Part shown: positions 1 to 9,025 of the stretch, piece by piece
How the letters are laid out: each line of letters opens with the position of its first letter
How positions within the stretch are numbered: position 1 is the stretch's first letter
NCBI GenBank assembly: GCA_017642895.1
Contig: JAEPON010000009.1
Span: forward strand, 115,604 to 179,603
DNA: 64,000 bases
Source of the DNA: Roseitalea sp.
GTDB taxonomy: Bacteria; Pseudomonadota; Alphaproteobacteria; Rhizobiales; Rhizobiaceae
Reading direction: 5' to 3'
The notes under the pieces: generated by a model
The model's database searches: none
Told to the model about the DNA's origin: nothing
What the model saw: only the letters and a program-made list of their open reading frames with translations
Program-made: the position numbers and the translations under genes

Positions 1-1152
1 GTCACGATGGTGGACGTTGGCGTGCTGGCTGCGCCAGACATGTCGGTTGATGTGAGCCGCAACGCTGTGGCCGAGGCCGCCGGCTGCTCGGTCGATGAGT
101 TGGCAAATGCTGGCGACCGGGGAGCAGCCATGATTGCCATGGCAAAAGGAGCGCGCCGTGTCATTGCCGACCTGTTCAAGAAAGGTCGCATCGACGGAGG
201 CATAAGCCTTGGGGGAACCGGAGGGACATCCATCGCCGCAGAGGCGTTCAGGAGCCTACCTTTCGGCGTGCCAAAACTGATCGTGTCCACCGCTGCGTCA
301 GCCGACACGAGTGCCTATGTCGGCGAGACCGATCTCGTGCTGTTCCCCAGCGTTGCCGACATAGCCGGCATCAATCGTATCACGGCACGGATTTTGTCCA
401 ACGCCGCAGCCGCCCTTGCGGGAATGGTGCTGGCCAAACCGGTGGTTGCCAGCGTGGATCGGCCATTGATCGCCGCCAGCATGTTCGGGGTCACCACGCC
501 TTGTGTCACCCATGGTCGCCAACTGCTCGAAAAGGCCGGCTACGAAGTCGTCACCTTCCACATGACCGGAACCGGTGGCAGGGCCATGGAAGCGTTGGCG
601 GACGGCGGCTTGCTGAGCGGCCTTTACGACATCACAACGACCGAACTTGCTGACGAGCTGGTCGGCGGCGTGTTCTCGGCCGGGCCCGGTCGGTTGACCG
701 GATCGACACTGAGCGTCGTGCCGCGGGTCGTCTCGCTTGGTGGTCTCGACATGGTCAATTTCGGGCCGATGCACACTGTTCCAGAACCCTTCAGGAAGCG
801 GAAACTTCACGTTCACAATTCGAGCATCACACTGATGCGAACCGATCCGCTGGAGTGCCGCGAGCTTGGCAAAAGACTGGCTCAACGTGTCTCGCGCCTT
901 GGTGGACCATGCACCGTTTTGATGCCGCTGCTCGGAATATCTGAAATCGCGGTGGGGGGGCATGTCTTTCATGATCCGGAAGCTGACGAAGCGCTGTTTG
1001 AAGCCGTCCGCAACCATCTTGACCATGACCGCGTGAAGCTGGTGGAGATGGAAACAAACATCAATGATCCACGGTTTGCTGATCGCGCGTTTGCCGAGTT
1101 GCAGCTTCTGCTGGATTGCACCAACAAGGAACAAGTCCAATGGCAAGAATAG
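1..1152 (+). CDS. Tm-1-like ATP-binding protein (UPF0261), 5' end cut by window edge
   Basis: The frame is open from the first base; 381 residues are visible from the ATG at 7, but family members run to about 400 residues and begin with a beta strand and loop that are absent here, so the true start lies before the window. A glycine-rich stretch (GGTGGTS, near visible residue 69) is the hallmark of the family and fits a nucleotide-binding site. The fold is known from the N-terminal half of the tomato mosaic virus resistance protein Tm-1; the bacterial function is not established. The stop overlaps the start of the next gene by 13 bases, so the two are translationally coupled. Family call is firm; a biochemical role is not claimed. 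Confidence 0.88.
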   Translation, partial: VTMVDVGVLAAPDMSVDVSRNAVAEAAGCSVDELANAGDRGAAMIAMAKGARRVIADLFKKGRIDGGISLGGTGGTSIAAEAFRSLPFGVPKLIVSTAASADTSAYVGETDLVLFPSVADIAGINRITARILSNAAAALAGMVLAKPVVASVDRPLIAASMFGVTTPCVTHGRQLLEKAGYEVVTFHMTGTGGRAMEALADGGLLSGLYDITTTELADELVGGVFSAGPGRLTGSTLSVVPRVVSLGGLDMVNFGPMHTVPEPFRKRKLHVHNSSITLMRTDPLECRELGKRLAQRVSRLGGPCTVLMPLLGISEIAVGGHVFHDPEADEALFEAVRNHLDHDRVKLVEMETNINDPRFADRAFAELQLLLDCTNKEQVQWQE

Positions 1153-1991
1153 CCCGATCGAAGATTCTTGACCATCTGAGGTCAAAAGTTGCAGCAAGTG
1201 TTCCTATCGTTGGCGGTGGCGCTGGCACGGGCATCACGGCAAAGCTTCAGGAAGATGGAGAGGTTGACCTTCTCATAATCTACAATTCCGGTCGTTATCG
1301 CATGGCCGGCCGTGGGTCGCTCGCGGGACTGCTTGCCTACGGCAATGCAAACGACATCGTGTTCCAGATGGCACGCGAGGTGCTGCCGATCGTCAAGCAC
1401 ACGGCCGTCCTCGCAGGCGTGAACGGCACCGATCCCTTCTATGATCCGGATGTGTTTTTGCCGGAGCTTGCCAGACTTGGCTTTTCGGGTGTTCAGAACT
1501 TTCCCACTGTCGGACTGATCGACGGCATCTTCAGAGCAAATCTGGAAGAAACGGGAATGGGCTACTACAAAGAAGTGGAGATGATCGGAAAGGCCAGGGA
1601 ACTGGATCTGCTGACCGCACCATATGTCTTCTCCAGAGAAGACGCGGAGTCCATGACCGAAGCCGGCGCCGATCTGATCGTCTGCCACCTTGGCCTGACG
1701 ACAGGCGGCCAGATTGGTGCCCATACGGTTTTGACACTTGATGATTGCGTCGAGCGGATTATCGACTGGGCCGCCGCCGCCCGGCGCGTTCGGTCAGATA
1801 TTATTGTCCTTTGTCACGGCGGCCCCATAGCGGAGCCGGCCGACGCGCAGCACATTCTGCATCGAGCCGAAGGGGTCGACGGTTTTTTCGGAGCCTCCTC
1901 CATGGAACGCTTGCCCGTCGAAACAGCTGTTAAGGAACGTGCGCGCCAGTTTCTGAGCCTTTCGCTGCCGCAGGTCTCACGATCAGCTTGA
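1140..1991 (+). CDS. Phosphoenolpyruvate hydrolase family TIM-barrel protein
   Basis: A 283-residue protein of the PEP-mutase/isocitrate-lyase-like TIM-barrel group annotated as 'phosphoenolpyruvate hydrolase family' or 'TIM-barrel signal transduction protein'. Visible features are a glycine-rich N-terminus (VGGGAGTG near residue 21), the NSGRYRM segment, and the family core [16 protein letters not shown]. The start at 1140 is chosen over an in-frame ATG at 1116 because it begins exactly at the conserved N-terminus and overlaps the upstream stop. In plant Tm-1 this domain is fused behind a UPF0261 domain, so adjacency here supports a shared function. Real substrate unknown; the hydrolase name is inherited from the family. 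Confidence 0.85.
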   Translation: MARIARSKILDHLRSKVAASVPIVGGGAGTGITAKLQEDGEVDLLIIYNSGRYRMAGRGSLAGLLAYGNANDIVFQMAREVLPIVKHTAVLAGVNGTDPFYDPDVFLPELARLGFSGVQNFPTVGLIDGIFRANLEETGMGYYKEVEMIGKARELDLLTAPYVFSREDAESMTEAGADLIVCHLGLTTGGQIGAHTVLTLDDCVERIIDWAAAARRVRSDIIVLCHGGPIAEPADAQHILHRAEGVDGFFGASSMERLPVETAVKERARQFLSLSLPQVSRSA

Positions 1992-2306
1992 CGTTTTTTG
2001 GGATTGAAGCAGACCGGCTCTTTTGTGAATTTGGTTTATCAGAAAAGTTTGAGCCCGATCGAAACGCGTCAGGCACCATCATCGGCATGTCTGAGCGGGG
2101 CTTTCGTCTGACAGGAGCCGCAGAGCACGCCATGTATTTGGCGTCTGCGCGATCTGCGGCAAAATGTATGATGCAGCGTTGTTCAAAGGAGCTGTCCATC
2201 TTGCCTCGGCGAACCGTTTTGGAGCCAGCTGTTTCTCCTAGCGCCTCCATTTTGTTGACTTTCTTCAACACGCTGTGGTGATCTTCGATCGAGGGGGCAG
2301 TGCTGT
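1992..2306. other. 315-base gap between the Tm-1-like pair and the MocR gene
   Basis: No convincing gene is present. A 97-codon open frame (1988-2281, plus) overlaps the previous stop, lacks a ribosome site and resembles no family. The only structured element is the palindrome at 2253-2270 listed separately. No U-tract terminator was seen after 1991. Confidence 0.5.
2253..2270 (+). promoter_or_regulatory. Palindrome with TTGACT box upstream of the MocR gene, candidate autoregulatory operator
   Basis: TGTTGA and TCAACA are perfect inverted arms separated by six bases, 36 bases before the MocR start. The left arm contains TTGACT (2255-2260), a plausible -35; the matching -10 (around 2279, TGATCT) is weak. 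Operator placement over a -35 would fit autorepression, which is common for MocR regulators. Inference from symmetry and position only. Confidence 0.4.
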
Positions 2307-3716
2307 ATGGGAGAGCTGATCAATTCGCATCGGCTGGCCAGGTTGCTTGGCCCTTGGGACTGTTCGGACGGAACGCTGTCCAACAGTCTGGCCTCGGGCC
2401 TGCGCCTTCTCATTGTGAACGGTCAGCTTCCCGCCGGGAGTAGACTGCCATCCGAACGCAGTCTCGCGGCGACGATGGGGTTGGCCAGAACAACAGTCGG
2501 GGCAGCATTCGATGAACTGCGTTACGATGGTTCCCTGAGCAGCCGCACCGGTATCGGCACTTTCGTTTCGTCTGCTGGCCGGACTGCCAGCGCGCGCGGC
2601 GATGCAAGACTCCAGTCGTTTCTGGAGCCGGGCATCGTGGGGAGAGTTGATCTCCGCAGCGCTGCTGACCAAGCCTTGCCAATGGTGGCTGAAGAGTTGG
2701 GCCGTCTGTCGGCTGAGGATTTCGAACCGCTGCTGGACAATCACGGCTACTTCCCAGAGGGGCTTGCGGAGCTGCGTGAGGCGATTGCGGGCTATTACCG
2801 TGCCGATGGGCTTGAAACCTCTGCCGAGCAGGTGATGGTGACCGCGGGGGCTCAACAAGCGGTTCATATCATCACCAGAAGCCTTATCGAAGTCGGTGAT
2901 GTCGTTTTGGTCGAAGAGCCCACTTATCGCGGTGGAATTGAATCGCTGCGTGCGGCTGGCGCACGGCTCGTTTCGGTTCGGAGCGGCGACAAGGGTTTGG
3001 ACGTCGAGCAGTTTGCCGAAGTGCTTGAAAGACAAAGACCGAAGATGGCACTTATTTTGTCGACCGTTCACAATCCAACCGGGTCCTGCTTGGAAAATGA
3101 CAAGCGCGCGGAAGCCGCCATGCTTGCAGAACAGTACGGCGTGACGATCATTGACGATGCCTCGACCACCGACACCTTGTGTCGAGACGAGCGGCCGCTC
3201 CCAATCGCCGGTTTTTGCAAGGATACGATTACCGTAGGTTCTGCGAGCAAGCTTTTTTGGGGTGGTTTGCGGGTTGGTTGGATACGCGCCCAAACCGGTG
3301 TTCTGACGTCTCTGGTGGCTGCCAAAAGCGCTGAGGATCTCGGAACGTCGATCCCTTCGCAGATCGTCACCGAACGGCTTCTAAAGAGGCTGCAGGAGGC
3401 GCGTGGCCAAAGGCGCGCGCTTCTTGAGGACAGGCTGACGGATGCTTTGGCCTGCCTGGACTGTTTGCTGCCCAATTGGCATGTGCACCCAACTCAGGGT
3501 GGTGCGTCCCTTTGGGTTCGGCTCCCAGGTGGTCGTTCATCACTGGCATTTGCGGAGCAGGCAAGGCGTGCGGGCGTTGATCTTCTGGCCGGCCCAACGT
3601 TCAGCGTCCTGAACGAATGCGATGACCATATCCGGATCGCCATCTCGGCCCCGCCAGAGATGCTGGAGACGGGCTTGCTGAGGCTTTCTCGCGTTTGGCA
3701 CGATTGGGCCGGCTGA
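2307..3716 (+). CDS. MocR-family regulator (GntR winged helix fused to class I aminotransferase domain)
   Basis: The 469-residue length is typical of MocR proteins. Residues about 20-90 form a GntR winged helix (LPAGSRLPSERSLA, then TGIGTFV), followed by a linker and a fold-type I aminotransferase domain with the NPTG motif (near 256), the PLP-contacting aspartate near 283 and the Schiff-base lysine in SASK (K315). Family members sense PLP or an amino compound rather than catalyse transamination. A GAGGGGG ribosome site precedes ATG 2307. It faces the same way as the ABC genes that follow (3882 onward) and may control them; this is positional inference. It lacks obvious defects. Confidence 0.9.
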   Translation: MGELINSHRLARLLGPWDCSDGTLSNSLASGLRLLIVNGQLPAGSRLPSERSLAATMGLARTTVGAAFDELRYDGSLSSRTGIGTFVSSAGRTASARGDARLQSFLEPGIVGRVDLRSAADQALPMVAEELGRLSAEDFEPLLDNHGYFPEGLAELREAIAGYYRADGLETSAEQVMVTAGAQQAVHIITRSLIEVGDVVLVEEPTYRGGIESLRAAGARLVSVRSGDKGLDVEQFAEVLERQRPKMALILSTVHNPTGSCLENDKRAEAAMLAEQYGVTIIDDASTTDTLCRDERPLPIAGFCKDTITVGSASKLFWGGLRVGWIRAQTGVLTSLVAAKSAEDLGTSIPSQIVTERLLKRLQEARGQRRALLEDRLTDALACLDCLLPNWHVHPTQGGASLWVRLPGGRSSLAFAEQARRAGVDLLAGPTFSVLNECDDHIRIAISAPPEMLETGLLRLSRVWHDWAG

Positions 3717-3881
3717 AGCGGCCTGATACTTCATTCAAATTACGAATCCCGAAAGATGGTTCGCTGTGCCCGGCGGCAGGCCACTATCGCCATATTGGCT
3801 TTTGACCGGCGCGGTGCCGGGTTGTCTTGTGTTCGGGCGTTCAAAGCGAGCGCGCGGTGGCGGATTTTGGGAGGAAATCGC

Positions 3882-5189
3882 ATGAAACTACCTGCAATGA
3901 AATCACTTGGAACCGGCGTGGCGATTCTAGCGATTACCTGTGGAGCTGGTTTCGGCCTTGACTCAAAAGCCTCGGCGCAAGACGGGATCAGCGGCGAGGT
4001 GTCCTTCGCCTGGTGGGGCTCCGAAAGACGCAATCGTGCCATTATGGGCGTTGTAACTGCTTACGAAGAAGCGCATCCCGGCGTCTCAGTTCTCCCACAG
4101 CCGACCGAGTTCCTCAAGCACTGGGACCGTGTGACCATCCAGGCCGCGGCTGGCCAATTGCCTTGCGTTCCGATGATGCAGACCCGCTATCAGGTGCGCT
4201 ATGAAAATTTGGGCGTTCTGTTGCCGCTCAACCCTATGATCGAAGCTGGACAGATCGATATCTCGGCGATTCCCGAAGACGTGATCGAGGGGCATCGCAA
4301 CGCCGATGGAAACATCTATGTGCTGCCGATAGGCCTGTGGTTCGAGACCTTCCAGTACAACTGGCCGAGACTGGAACCAACCGGGGTCGAGAAGCCGGCG
4401 AACGATTGGACCTACGAGACCTATATCGACTGGGCTTCCAAAGCACGACCGAAACTCGAAGAGGACGTCTATCCACTCACATTGCTCGGTGGTGAAATCC
4501 TTCAGTTCCAACAATATGCGCAGGGGCGTGGCGAAGACCTGTTCAAAGAAGGTGAACCTGGTTTCAGTGCGCAGACGTTGGCCGATTGGTTCAAGTTATG
4601 GGATCGGGCACGTGAAGAAGGGCTCACGCCGAGCATGGCAACAAGCGCAGAGGAGCCACCCGCGACCGTTCAGTCCTATATGGCGCAGGGTATCACGCTT
4701 TCCAGGACTGGTGGCGATGTGACCGCATCCGAGTTGCAGTCGGCGCTTGATGCTGCCGATGGTGGCTTTGCTCTTCAGGTCAAACCACCGAACGGCAACA
4801 ATCCGCTGACCTCAGGCAGCAACTCGCTGTCTATTGCAGCCAATTGCGACAATGTGGATGCCGCTGCCGCTTTCATCAACTTCTGGCTTAACGACGAGGA
4901 TGCCGGCGTTGAGATGCGTTCGCAAGCGGGGCTGGCGCCGACGATGACGCTTCTGGAGGCGCAGGCGGCCGATCCCGATTCTCCACCCACGCTGGTTGAC
5001 CGGATCAACATGTATATGGGTTTTGCCGAGACCTATGGCGTCAACATCGATGTCTGGCCCGACAATACCCAGCATCTGATCAACGAGTTTACCGGCCTTT
5101 ATGAGCAGGTTGGCTTCGGACAGATCGCGCCTGACGAAGCGGCCGAGCTTTTCGTTGAAGACGTCCGCCGCGCACTCCAAGAGCAGTAG
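3882..5189 (+). CDS. ABC transporter substrate-binding protein (family 1 carbohydrate type)
   Basis: Periplasmic binding protein of 435 residues with a Sec signal peptide (MKLPAMK, hydrophobic core, cleavage after ASA-Q near residue 33). The mature protein begins with the beta strand and FAWWGSE segment usual for sugar-binding proteins of the MalE/UgpB class. ATG 3882 is chosen over an in-frame start at 3756 because GGGAGGAAATCGC precedes it and the signal peptide starts there. The next gene on this strand is an ABC ATPase at 5404, and no permease lies between or beside them, which is unusual since binding protein and two permeases normally sit together. Substrate not predictable. Confidence 0.85.
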   Translation: MKLPAMKSLGTGVAILAITCGAGFGLDSKASAQDGISGEVSFAWWGSERRNRAIMGVVTAYEEAHPGVSVLPQPTEFLKHWDRVTIQAAAGQLPCVPMMQTRYQVRYENLGVLLPLNPMIEAGQIDISAIPEDVIEGHRNADGNIYVLPIGLWFETFQYNWPRLEPTGVEKPANDWTYETYIDWASKARPKLEEDVYPLTLLGGEILQFQQYAQGRGEDLFKEGEPGFSAQTLADWFKLWDRAREEGLTPSMATSAEEPPATVQSYMAQGITLSRTGGDVTASELQSALDAADGGFALQVKPPNGNNPLTSGSNSLSIAANCDNVDAAAAFINFWLNDEDAGVEMRSQAGLAPTMTLLEAQAADPDSPPTLVDRINMYMGFAETYGVNIDVWPDNTQHLINEFTGLYEQVGFGQIAPDEAAELFVEDVRRALQEQ

Positions 5190-5403
5190 ACAACCCGAAA
5201 CGGCGACAGCTTCTTGGATGCCATCTCCTGCCTCTTCCGACCCATGTCTGGAGCAAATGGCAGGGGTGGCAGACACGGCAAAACACGGGTCGGTTTCGTG
5301 TACAGCGTACGCGCGGCCCCCGACAAAAGATGGCTCAGTTTATCTCCCTTCCGATTGCCAAAACTGAGGGGCAGCGGTGCAAAGATCAGGACGAACGCGG
5401 GAC

Positions 5404-6507
5404 ATGTCAGAACTGGCGCTGAGATCTGTATCCAAGAGCTTTGGAACCGTTGAAGTCATCAAGGGGATCGACCTTGAGATCAAGCACGGCGAGTTTGTTG
5501 TCTTTGTCGGCCCGTCGGGGTGTGGGAAGTCGACCTTACTGCGGATGATCGCTGGACTTGAGGAAATTACCGAAGGCGACCTCGTCATCGGTGGAGTTGT
5601 GTGCAACGAGATCGAGCCCCGCGACCGCGGTGTCGCCATGGTCTTCCAGAATTATGCGCTCTATCCTCATATGAGCGTTTACGACAATGTAGGTTTTGCT
5701 CTGAAGATGAGCAAAACACCCAAAGCCGAGCGTGACAAAAAGATCCGCGAGGCGGCGCGCATTCTACAGATGGAGCATCTGCTTGAACGAAAACCGAGGC
5801 AGCTCTCGGGCGGCCAGCGCCAACGTGTCGCCATCGGTCGCGCGATCGTGCGACAACCCGATGTTTTTCTTTTCGACGAACCACTGTCCAATCTTGACGC
5901 TTCGCTTCGAGTGAGCATGCGGCAGGAGCTTTCGAGGCTTCACAACGAATTGGGCGCCACCATGATCTACGTGACACACGATCAGGTGGAAGCGATGACC
6001 ATGGCCGACAAGATCATGATCCTCGACGCGGGCAAGGTGCAGCAATATGGCTCGCCGATTGAGCTCTACGCCAATCCAACAAACATCTTTGTGGCCGGGT
6101 TTATCGGGTCTCCGGCGATGAATTTCCTTGATGTCACAGTCAAGTCTGCCCAGGGGGAGGGGGTCGTGGTTCAGGCGGATGGAATTGACGATGTTGCGGT
6201 ATCATTGCCGGCAGGTTCAGGAGATGTCCAAACCGGACAGGCGCTGAAGCTGGGGGTGCGACCTCATGCTCTGGAACGCGATGAGACTGGCCCGATAACG
6301 GGGGTTGTCGAGTTGGTAGAGCGGCTTGGGCACGAGACGATCGTCAACTTCAAACTCAGTTCGGGCGAATCTTGGATGGCCGCATTGGATGGCAATGTAA
6401 CACTTGAACTTGATCAGCCTGTTGCCTTTCAGGTCGGTCAAGACAGCTGCCTGCTTTTTGACCGTGGCGGCAATAACGTCCGCGCAAGCGCTCGCATGTC
6501 TGTTTAG
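5404..6507 (+). CDS. ugpC: ABC transporter ATP-binding protein, UgpC/MalK-like
   Basis: A 367-residue cytoplasmic ATPase of carbohydrate importers. It has Walker A (GPSGCGKST, residues 36-44), the Q-loop (FQNYALYPH), the signature LSGGQRQR, Walker B (VFLFDEPLSNLD) and the H-loop (THDQ), then a C-terminal OB/TOBE regulatory domain, all as in MalK/UgpC. The start at ATG 5404 fits the family N-terminus; an earlier in-frame ATG (5377) only adds a nine-residue tail. It sits 214 bases after a binding-protein gene without permeases. The importer at 57975-61040 has permeases and binding protein but no ATPase, so this protein could energise it, as shared MsmX/UgpC-type ATPases are known to do. Confidence 0.85.
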   Translation: MSELALRSVSKSFGTVEVIKGIDLEIKHGEFVVFVGPSGCGKSTLLRMIAGLEEITEGDLVIGGVVCNEIEPRDRGVAMVFQNYALYPHMSVYDNVGFALKMSKTPKAERDKKIREAARILQMEHLLERKPRQLSGGQRQRVAIGRAIVRQPDVFLFDEPLSNLDASLRVSMRQELSRLHNELGATMIYVTHDQVEAMTMADKIMILDAGKVQQYGSPIELYANPTNIFVAGFIGSPAMNFLDVTVKSAQGEGVVVQADGIDDVAVSLPAGSGDVQTGQALKLGVRPHALERDETGPITGVVELVERLGHETIVNFKLSSGESWMAALDGNVTLELDQPVAFQVGQDSCLLFDRGGNNVRASARMSV

Positions 6508-6639
6508 GACGCATATCGGTCATCGGCACTTGCGGCTTCGGCCAAGAAGATGAGAGCGATCCGGATCATGGTGGCCGGCCGGCTTGCTTGGGATACTCGA
6601 GTACGCCAGGAACAATGGCCCGCCCCATGTCAAATATCG

Positions 6640-7362
6640 CTACCTGGTTGAGGGCGCTTCGGTACCTTCGACAAGTTCGTCCAGGATAGCTTTGCATTTA
6701 TTGCCGAGGTGTTGTCCCAAGAGGATCGGAAGGTTTTCCTTGTCACGCTTTTGGAGCGCCTCGAGAATCTGTTCATGTTCGCGCATTGCTTCACTCCACC
6801 GATCGCGCCGTTTGGTCCGGTTCGCGTGATAGCGTGCCCGCTCGACCCGCGTCGCGAACCTCGAATGGGCCTCAATCAGAGTGGTGTTCCGAGTCGAAGC
6901 CAGAATCGCCGCATGAATCGCCTGATTGCATTCAAAGTAGTCCGGAAGGTCGCGTCGCATGTATGCGGAGTACATCCGATAGTGCAGCTTCTCAATTTCA
7001 GCGATTTCGCCATCCGTGATCCGTTCACACGAGAGCTGGCCGGCGAGCATCTCGAACCCCTGGAGCACCTCGAAGACTTCGCACAATTCTTCGGGTGTGA
7101 TCTGCCGCACTCGAGCGCCTCTGTTCGGAAGCAACTCCACCAAGCCATCTGACGCAAGTACCTTGAGTGCCTCCCGGAGGGGCGTGCGGGACACGCCGAG
7201 GCGTTCACAGAGTTCGCGCTCGGGAATGCGATCCCCTTCCTGGAGCATGTCACCGACAAGGTAAGCACGAAGATAATGGAGCAACTCATCGTGCAGCGAT
7301 TTCGAATTATCCATGACGTGCTCAGGCTGTACAGCGTGCCGTTCTGAATTCATTTCCTGCAT
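6640..7362 (-). CDS. GntR/FadR-family (FCD domain) transcriptional regulator
   Basis: Protein of 240 residues. A GntR winged helix lies at about residues 25-95 (DRIPERELCERLGVSRTPLREAL, then NRGARV), followed by an all-helical FCD ligand-binding domain. It starts at ATG 7362 behind GGAGGGG. It is transcribed divergently from the tripartite transporter operon starting at 7596, the usual arrangement for a local repressor or activator. A sequence matching the FadR-subfamily consensus TNGTNNNACNA occurs at 7461-7471 between them. The ligand is presumably the transported compound or a breakdown product; this is inference. Confidence 0.9.
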   Translation of the reverse strand: MQEMNSERHAVQPEHVMDNSKSLHDELLHYLRAYLVGDMLQEGDRIPERELCERLGVSRTPLREALKVLASDGLVELLPNRGARVRQITPEELCEVFEVLQGFEMLAGQLSCERITDGEIAEIEKLHYRMYSAYMRRDLPDYFECNQAIHAAILASTRNTTLIEAHSRFATRVERARYHANRTKRRDRWSEAMREHEQILEALQKRDKENLPILLGQHLGNKCKAILDELVEGTEAPSTR

Positions 7363-7460
7363 AGTGCCCCTCCAGCATCGTCATCATTGGCCGGCCTCAT
7401 GCTAGCTCTCGCGGTATCAATGGCCAAGAGACTCTGTTCTCATATGGCCTATTTGGTTGA

Positions 7461-7471
7461 TTGTAGCACGA
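7461..7471 (+). promoter_or_regulatory. Candidate FadR-type GntR operator upstream of the TTT operon
   Basis: TTGTAGCACGA fits the FadR-subfamily consensus TNGTNNNACNA exactly and lies 98 bases upstream of the divergent GntR start and 124 bases before the transporter start. The 233-base divergent gap is AT-rich toward the transporter (around 7490-7530). One site only, so moderate support. Confidence 0.45.
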
Positions 7472-7595
7472 ATTTGGCGAGAAAAGCACATTTTTCAGAT
7501 TTGGTTTGTCATAATTGCATTAATATGTAACGCTTCTTCCTCTAGAATGTATGCAGAATGGGCAGACCGCCCTGAACCGACAGGAGAGGCCAAAG

Positions 7596-8585
7596 ATGAG
7601 ACTTTCAAAACATACTGTGGCGTTCGGTACATTGCTGCTTGCTGTAACCGTTGCGGCTCCCGCCACCGCCCAGGACTTCCGCCCAGAGAGCGCTGAATGC
7701 ATCGCACCGGCGAAGCCCGGAGGAGGATGGGATCTAACCTGCCGGGCGACGGCCAGGCTGCTCACGGAATTCGATCTGATCGACAGCCCCATGCAAGTGC
7801 GCAACATGCCCGGCGGCGGCGGCGGGGTCGCGTTCATGTACACCGTTGGAGAACAGGGGGAGAATGACGACCTCCTTGTCGCGGCAAGCGGTGGCACAAC
7901 GCTGATGCTGGCACGCGGCGAGCTGCCTGATGTGACTTCGCAAGACGTTCGCTGGGTAGGCGCAATGGGCGCAGACTTCCCGGTGATTGCGGTGCGTGCT
8001 GACGCACCGTGGCAGACCTTGGAGGAATTCCTCCAACAGCTTCGCGACGATCCGCGCAGCATCGTTATGGGGGGCGGCAGCGCCATTGGCGGTACCGATC
8101 ACATTCGTCCGCTGCAACTTGCGCGGGCGGCGGGTATCCAGGACGTTCGTAATCTTCGCTACATCTCGTTTGAAGCGGGCACTGCGGTGACGGAGCTGCT
8201 CGCCGGACGGAGCCATGTCTTCACTGCTGGTGTGTCCGAGATCGCGCCGCAATTCGAGGCCGGCGAAGTCCGGATCCTGGCGGTCATGGCTCCGGAACGC
8301 CTCCCAGGCGAGTTCAGCGAGATCCCGACCGCGACCGAGCAGGGCTATGACGTGGTCGGTCCGAACTGGCGGGGGTTTTACGCACCTTCAGGAATGTCCG
8401 ACGAAGCCTACGACTTCTGGGTTGGTGTACTGGAGCAGATCGAGACCTCGGATGAATGGGCCGACGTCCGGCTGCAGAACGGGCTGGCGCCGCTATGGAT
8501 GGCGGGACAGGAGTTTGACGACTACGTGAACTCAGAAGTGGCGACGTTCATCGAGTTCGCGACCGAACTCGGCATCATTGAATGA
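7596..8585 (+). CDS. tctC: Tripartite tricarboxylate transporter (TTT) substrate-binding protein, TctC-like
   Basis: A 329-residue periplasmic binding protein with a signal peptide (cleavage near ATA-QDF, about residue 26). The mature part carries TctC-family features: CIAPAKPGGGWD at the ligand pocket entrance and the VRNMPGGGGGVAF loop. ATG 7596 is chosen over an in-frame upstream start at 7551 because a GGAGAGG ribosome site precedes it and the signal sequence begins there. ATGA overlap couples it to the small membrane subunit. TctC proteins bind carboxylates, amino acids or aromatic acids; the neighbouring oxidoreductases suggest a nitrogen-containing acid here. Confidence 0.9.
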   Translation: MRLSKHTVAFGTLLLAVTVAAPATAQDFRPESAECIAPAKPGGGWDLTCRATARLLTEFDLIDSPMQVRNMPGGGGGVAFMYTVGEQGENDDLLVAASGGTTLMLARGELPDVTSQDVRWVGAMGADFPVIAVRADAPWQTLEEFLQQLRDDPRSIVMGGGSAIGGTDHIRPLQLARAAGIQDVRNLRYISFEAGTAVTELLAGRSHVFTAGVSEIAPQFEAGEVRILAVMAPERLPGEFSEIPTATEQGYDVVGPNWRGFYAPSGMSDEAYDFWVGVLEQIETSDEWADVRLQNGLAPLWMAGQEFDDYVNSEVATFIEFATELGIIE

Positions 8586-9022
8586 CCGATCGCATTTCAG
8601 GGCTGTTCTTGCTGGGCGTCGGCGTCGCATTTGCGATCGCCGCGCTCCAACTCAGAACGGGCTTCACTTCAGACAATCTCGGCCCCAAAGCCTTCCCTTT
8701 GATCCTCGCAGGAGGCCTCGTCTTTCTCAGCATTTGCCTGCTCCTGCGACCCGGTCGGGGTTTTCGGCCAAGTTGGCCGTCACGATCGGTGGCACTGGGT
8801 CTGTTTTTGGCACTGCTTTCACTCGTCCTCTACGCCAATTTGATCTTGTGGCTGGGTTTTCTTGTCAGCACGGCTCTCGAGGTTTTTGTGCTTTGCCTGC
8901 TCTATCAGGCGCGTCCGCTGCCCGCCGCTGTCGCCGGCGTTCTCACCTCATTGGCGCTGTTCGGCTTGTTCGATTGGCTTCTGGGGCTGCCACTGCCGAA
9001 CGGCACGCTGTTCGCAGGTTGA
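8582..9022 (+). CDS. tctB: TTT transporter small membrane subunit, TctB-like
   Basis: A 146-residue protein with four predicted membrane helices, matching TctB subunits in size and topology: helices at roughly 5-23, 38-55, 67-100 (dense, probably two) and 118-137. TctB is poorly conserved, so the call rests on topology and position. It overlaps the TctC stop by ATGA and is followed three bases later by the large subunit. Needed with TctA and TctC for secondary, ion-coupled uptake across the inner membrane. Confidence 0.85.
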   Translation: MTDRISGLFLLGVGVAFAIAALQLRTGFTSDNLGPKAFPLILAGGLVFLSICLLLRPGRGFRPSWPSRSVALGLFLALLSLVLYANLILWLGFLVSTALEVFVLCLLYQARPLPAAVAGVLTSLALFGLFDWLLGLPLPNGTLFAG

Positions 9023-9025
9023 CCG

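Noticed and set aside
1988..2281. 97-codon plus-strand frame after the PEP-hydrolase-like gene
   Set aside because: It overlaps the previous stop, has no ribosome site, and its composition does not resemble coding sequence of the neighbours.
5190..5403. Possible permease remnant between binding protein and ATPase genes
   Set aside because: No frame shows hydrophobic helices or an EAA loop; only short low-complexity frames are present.
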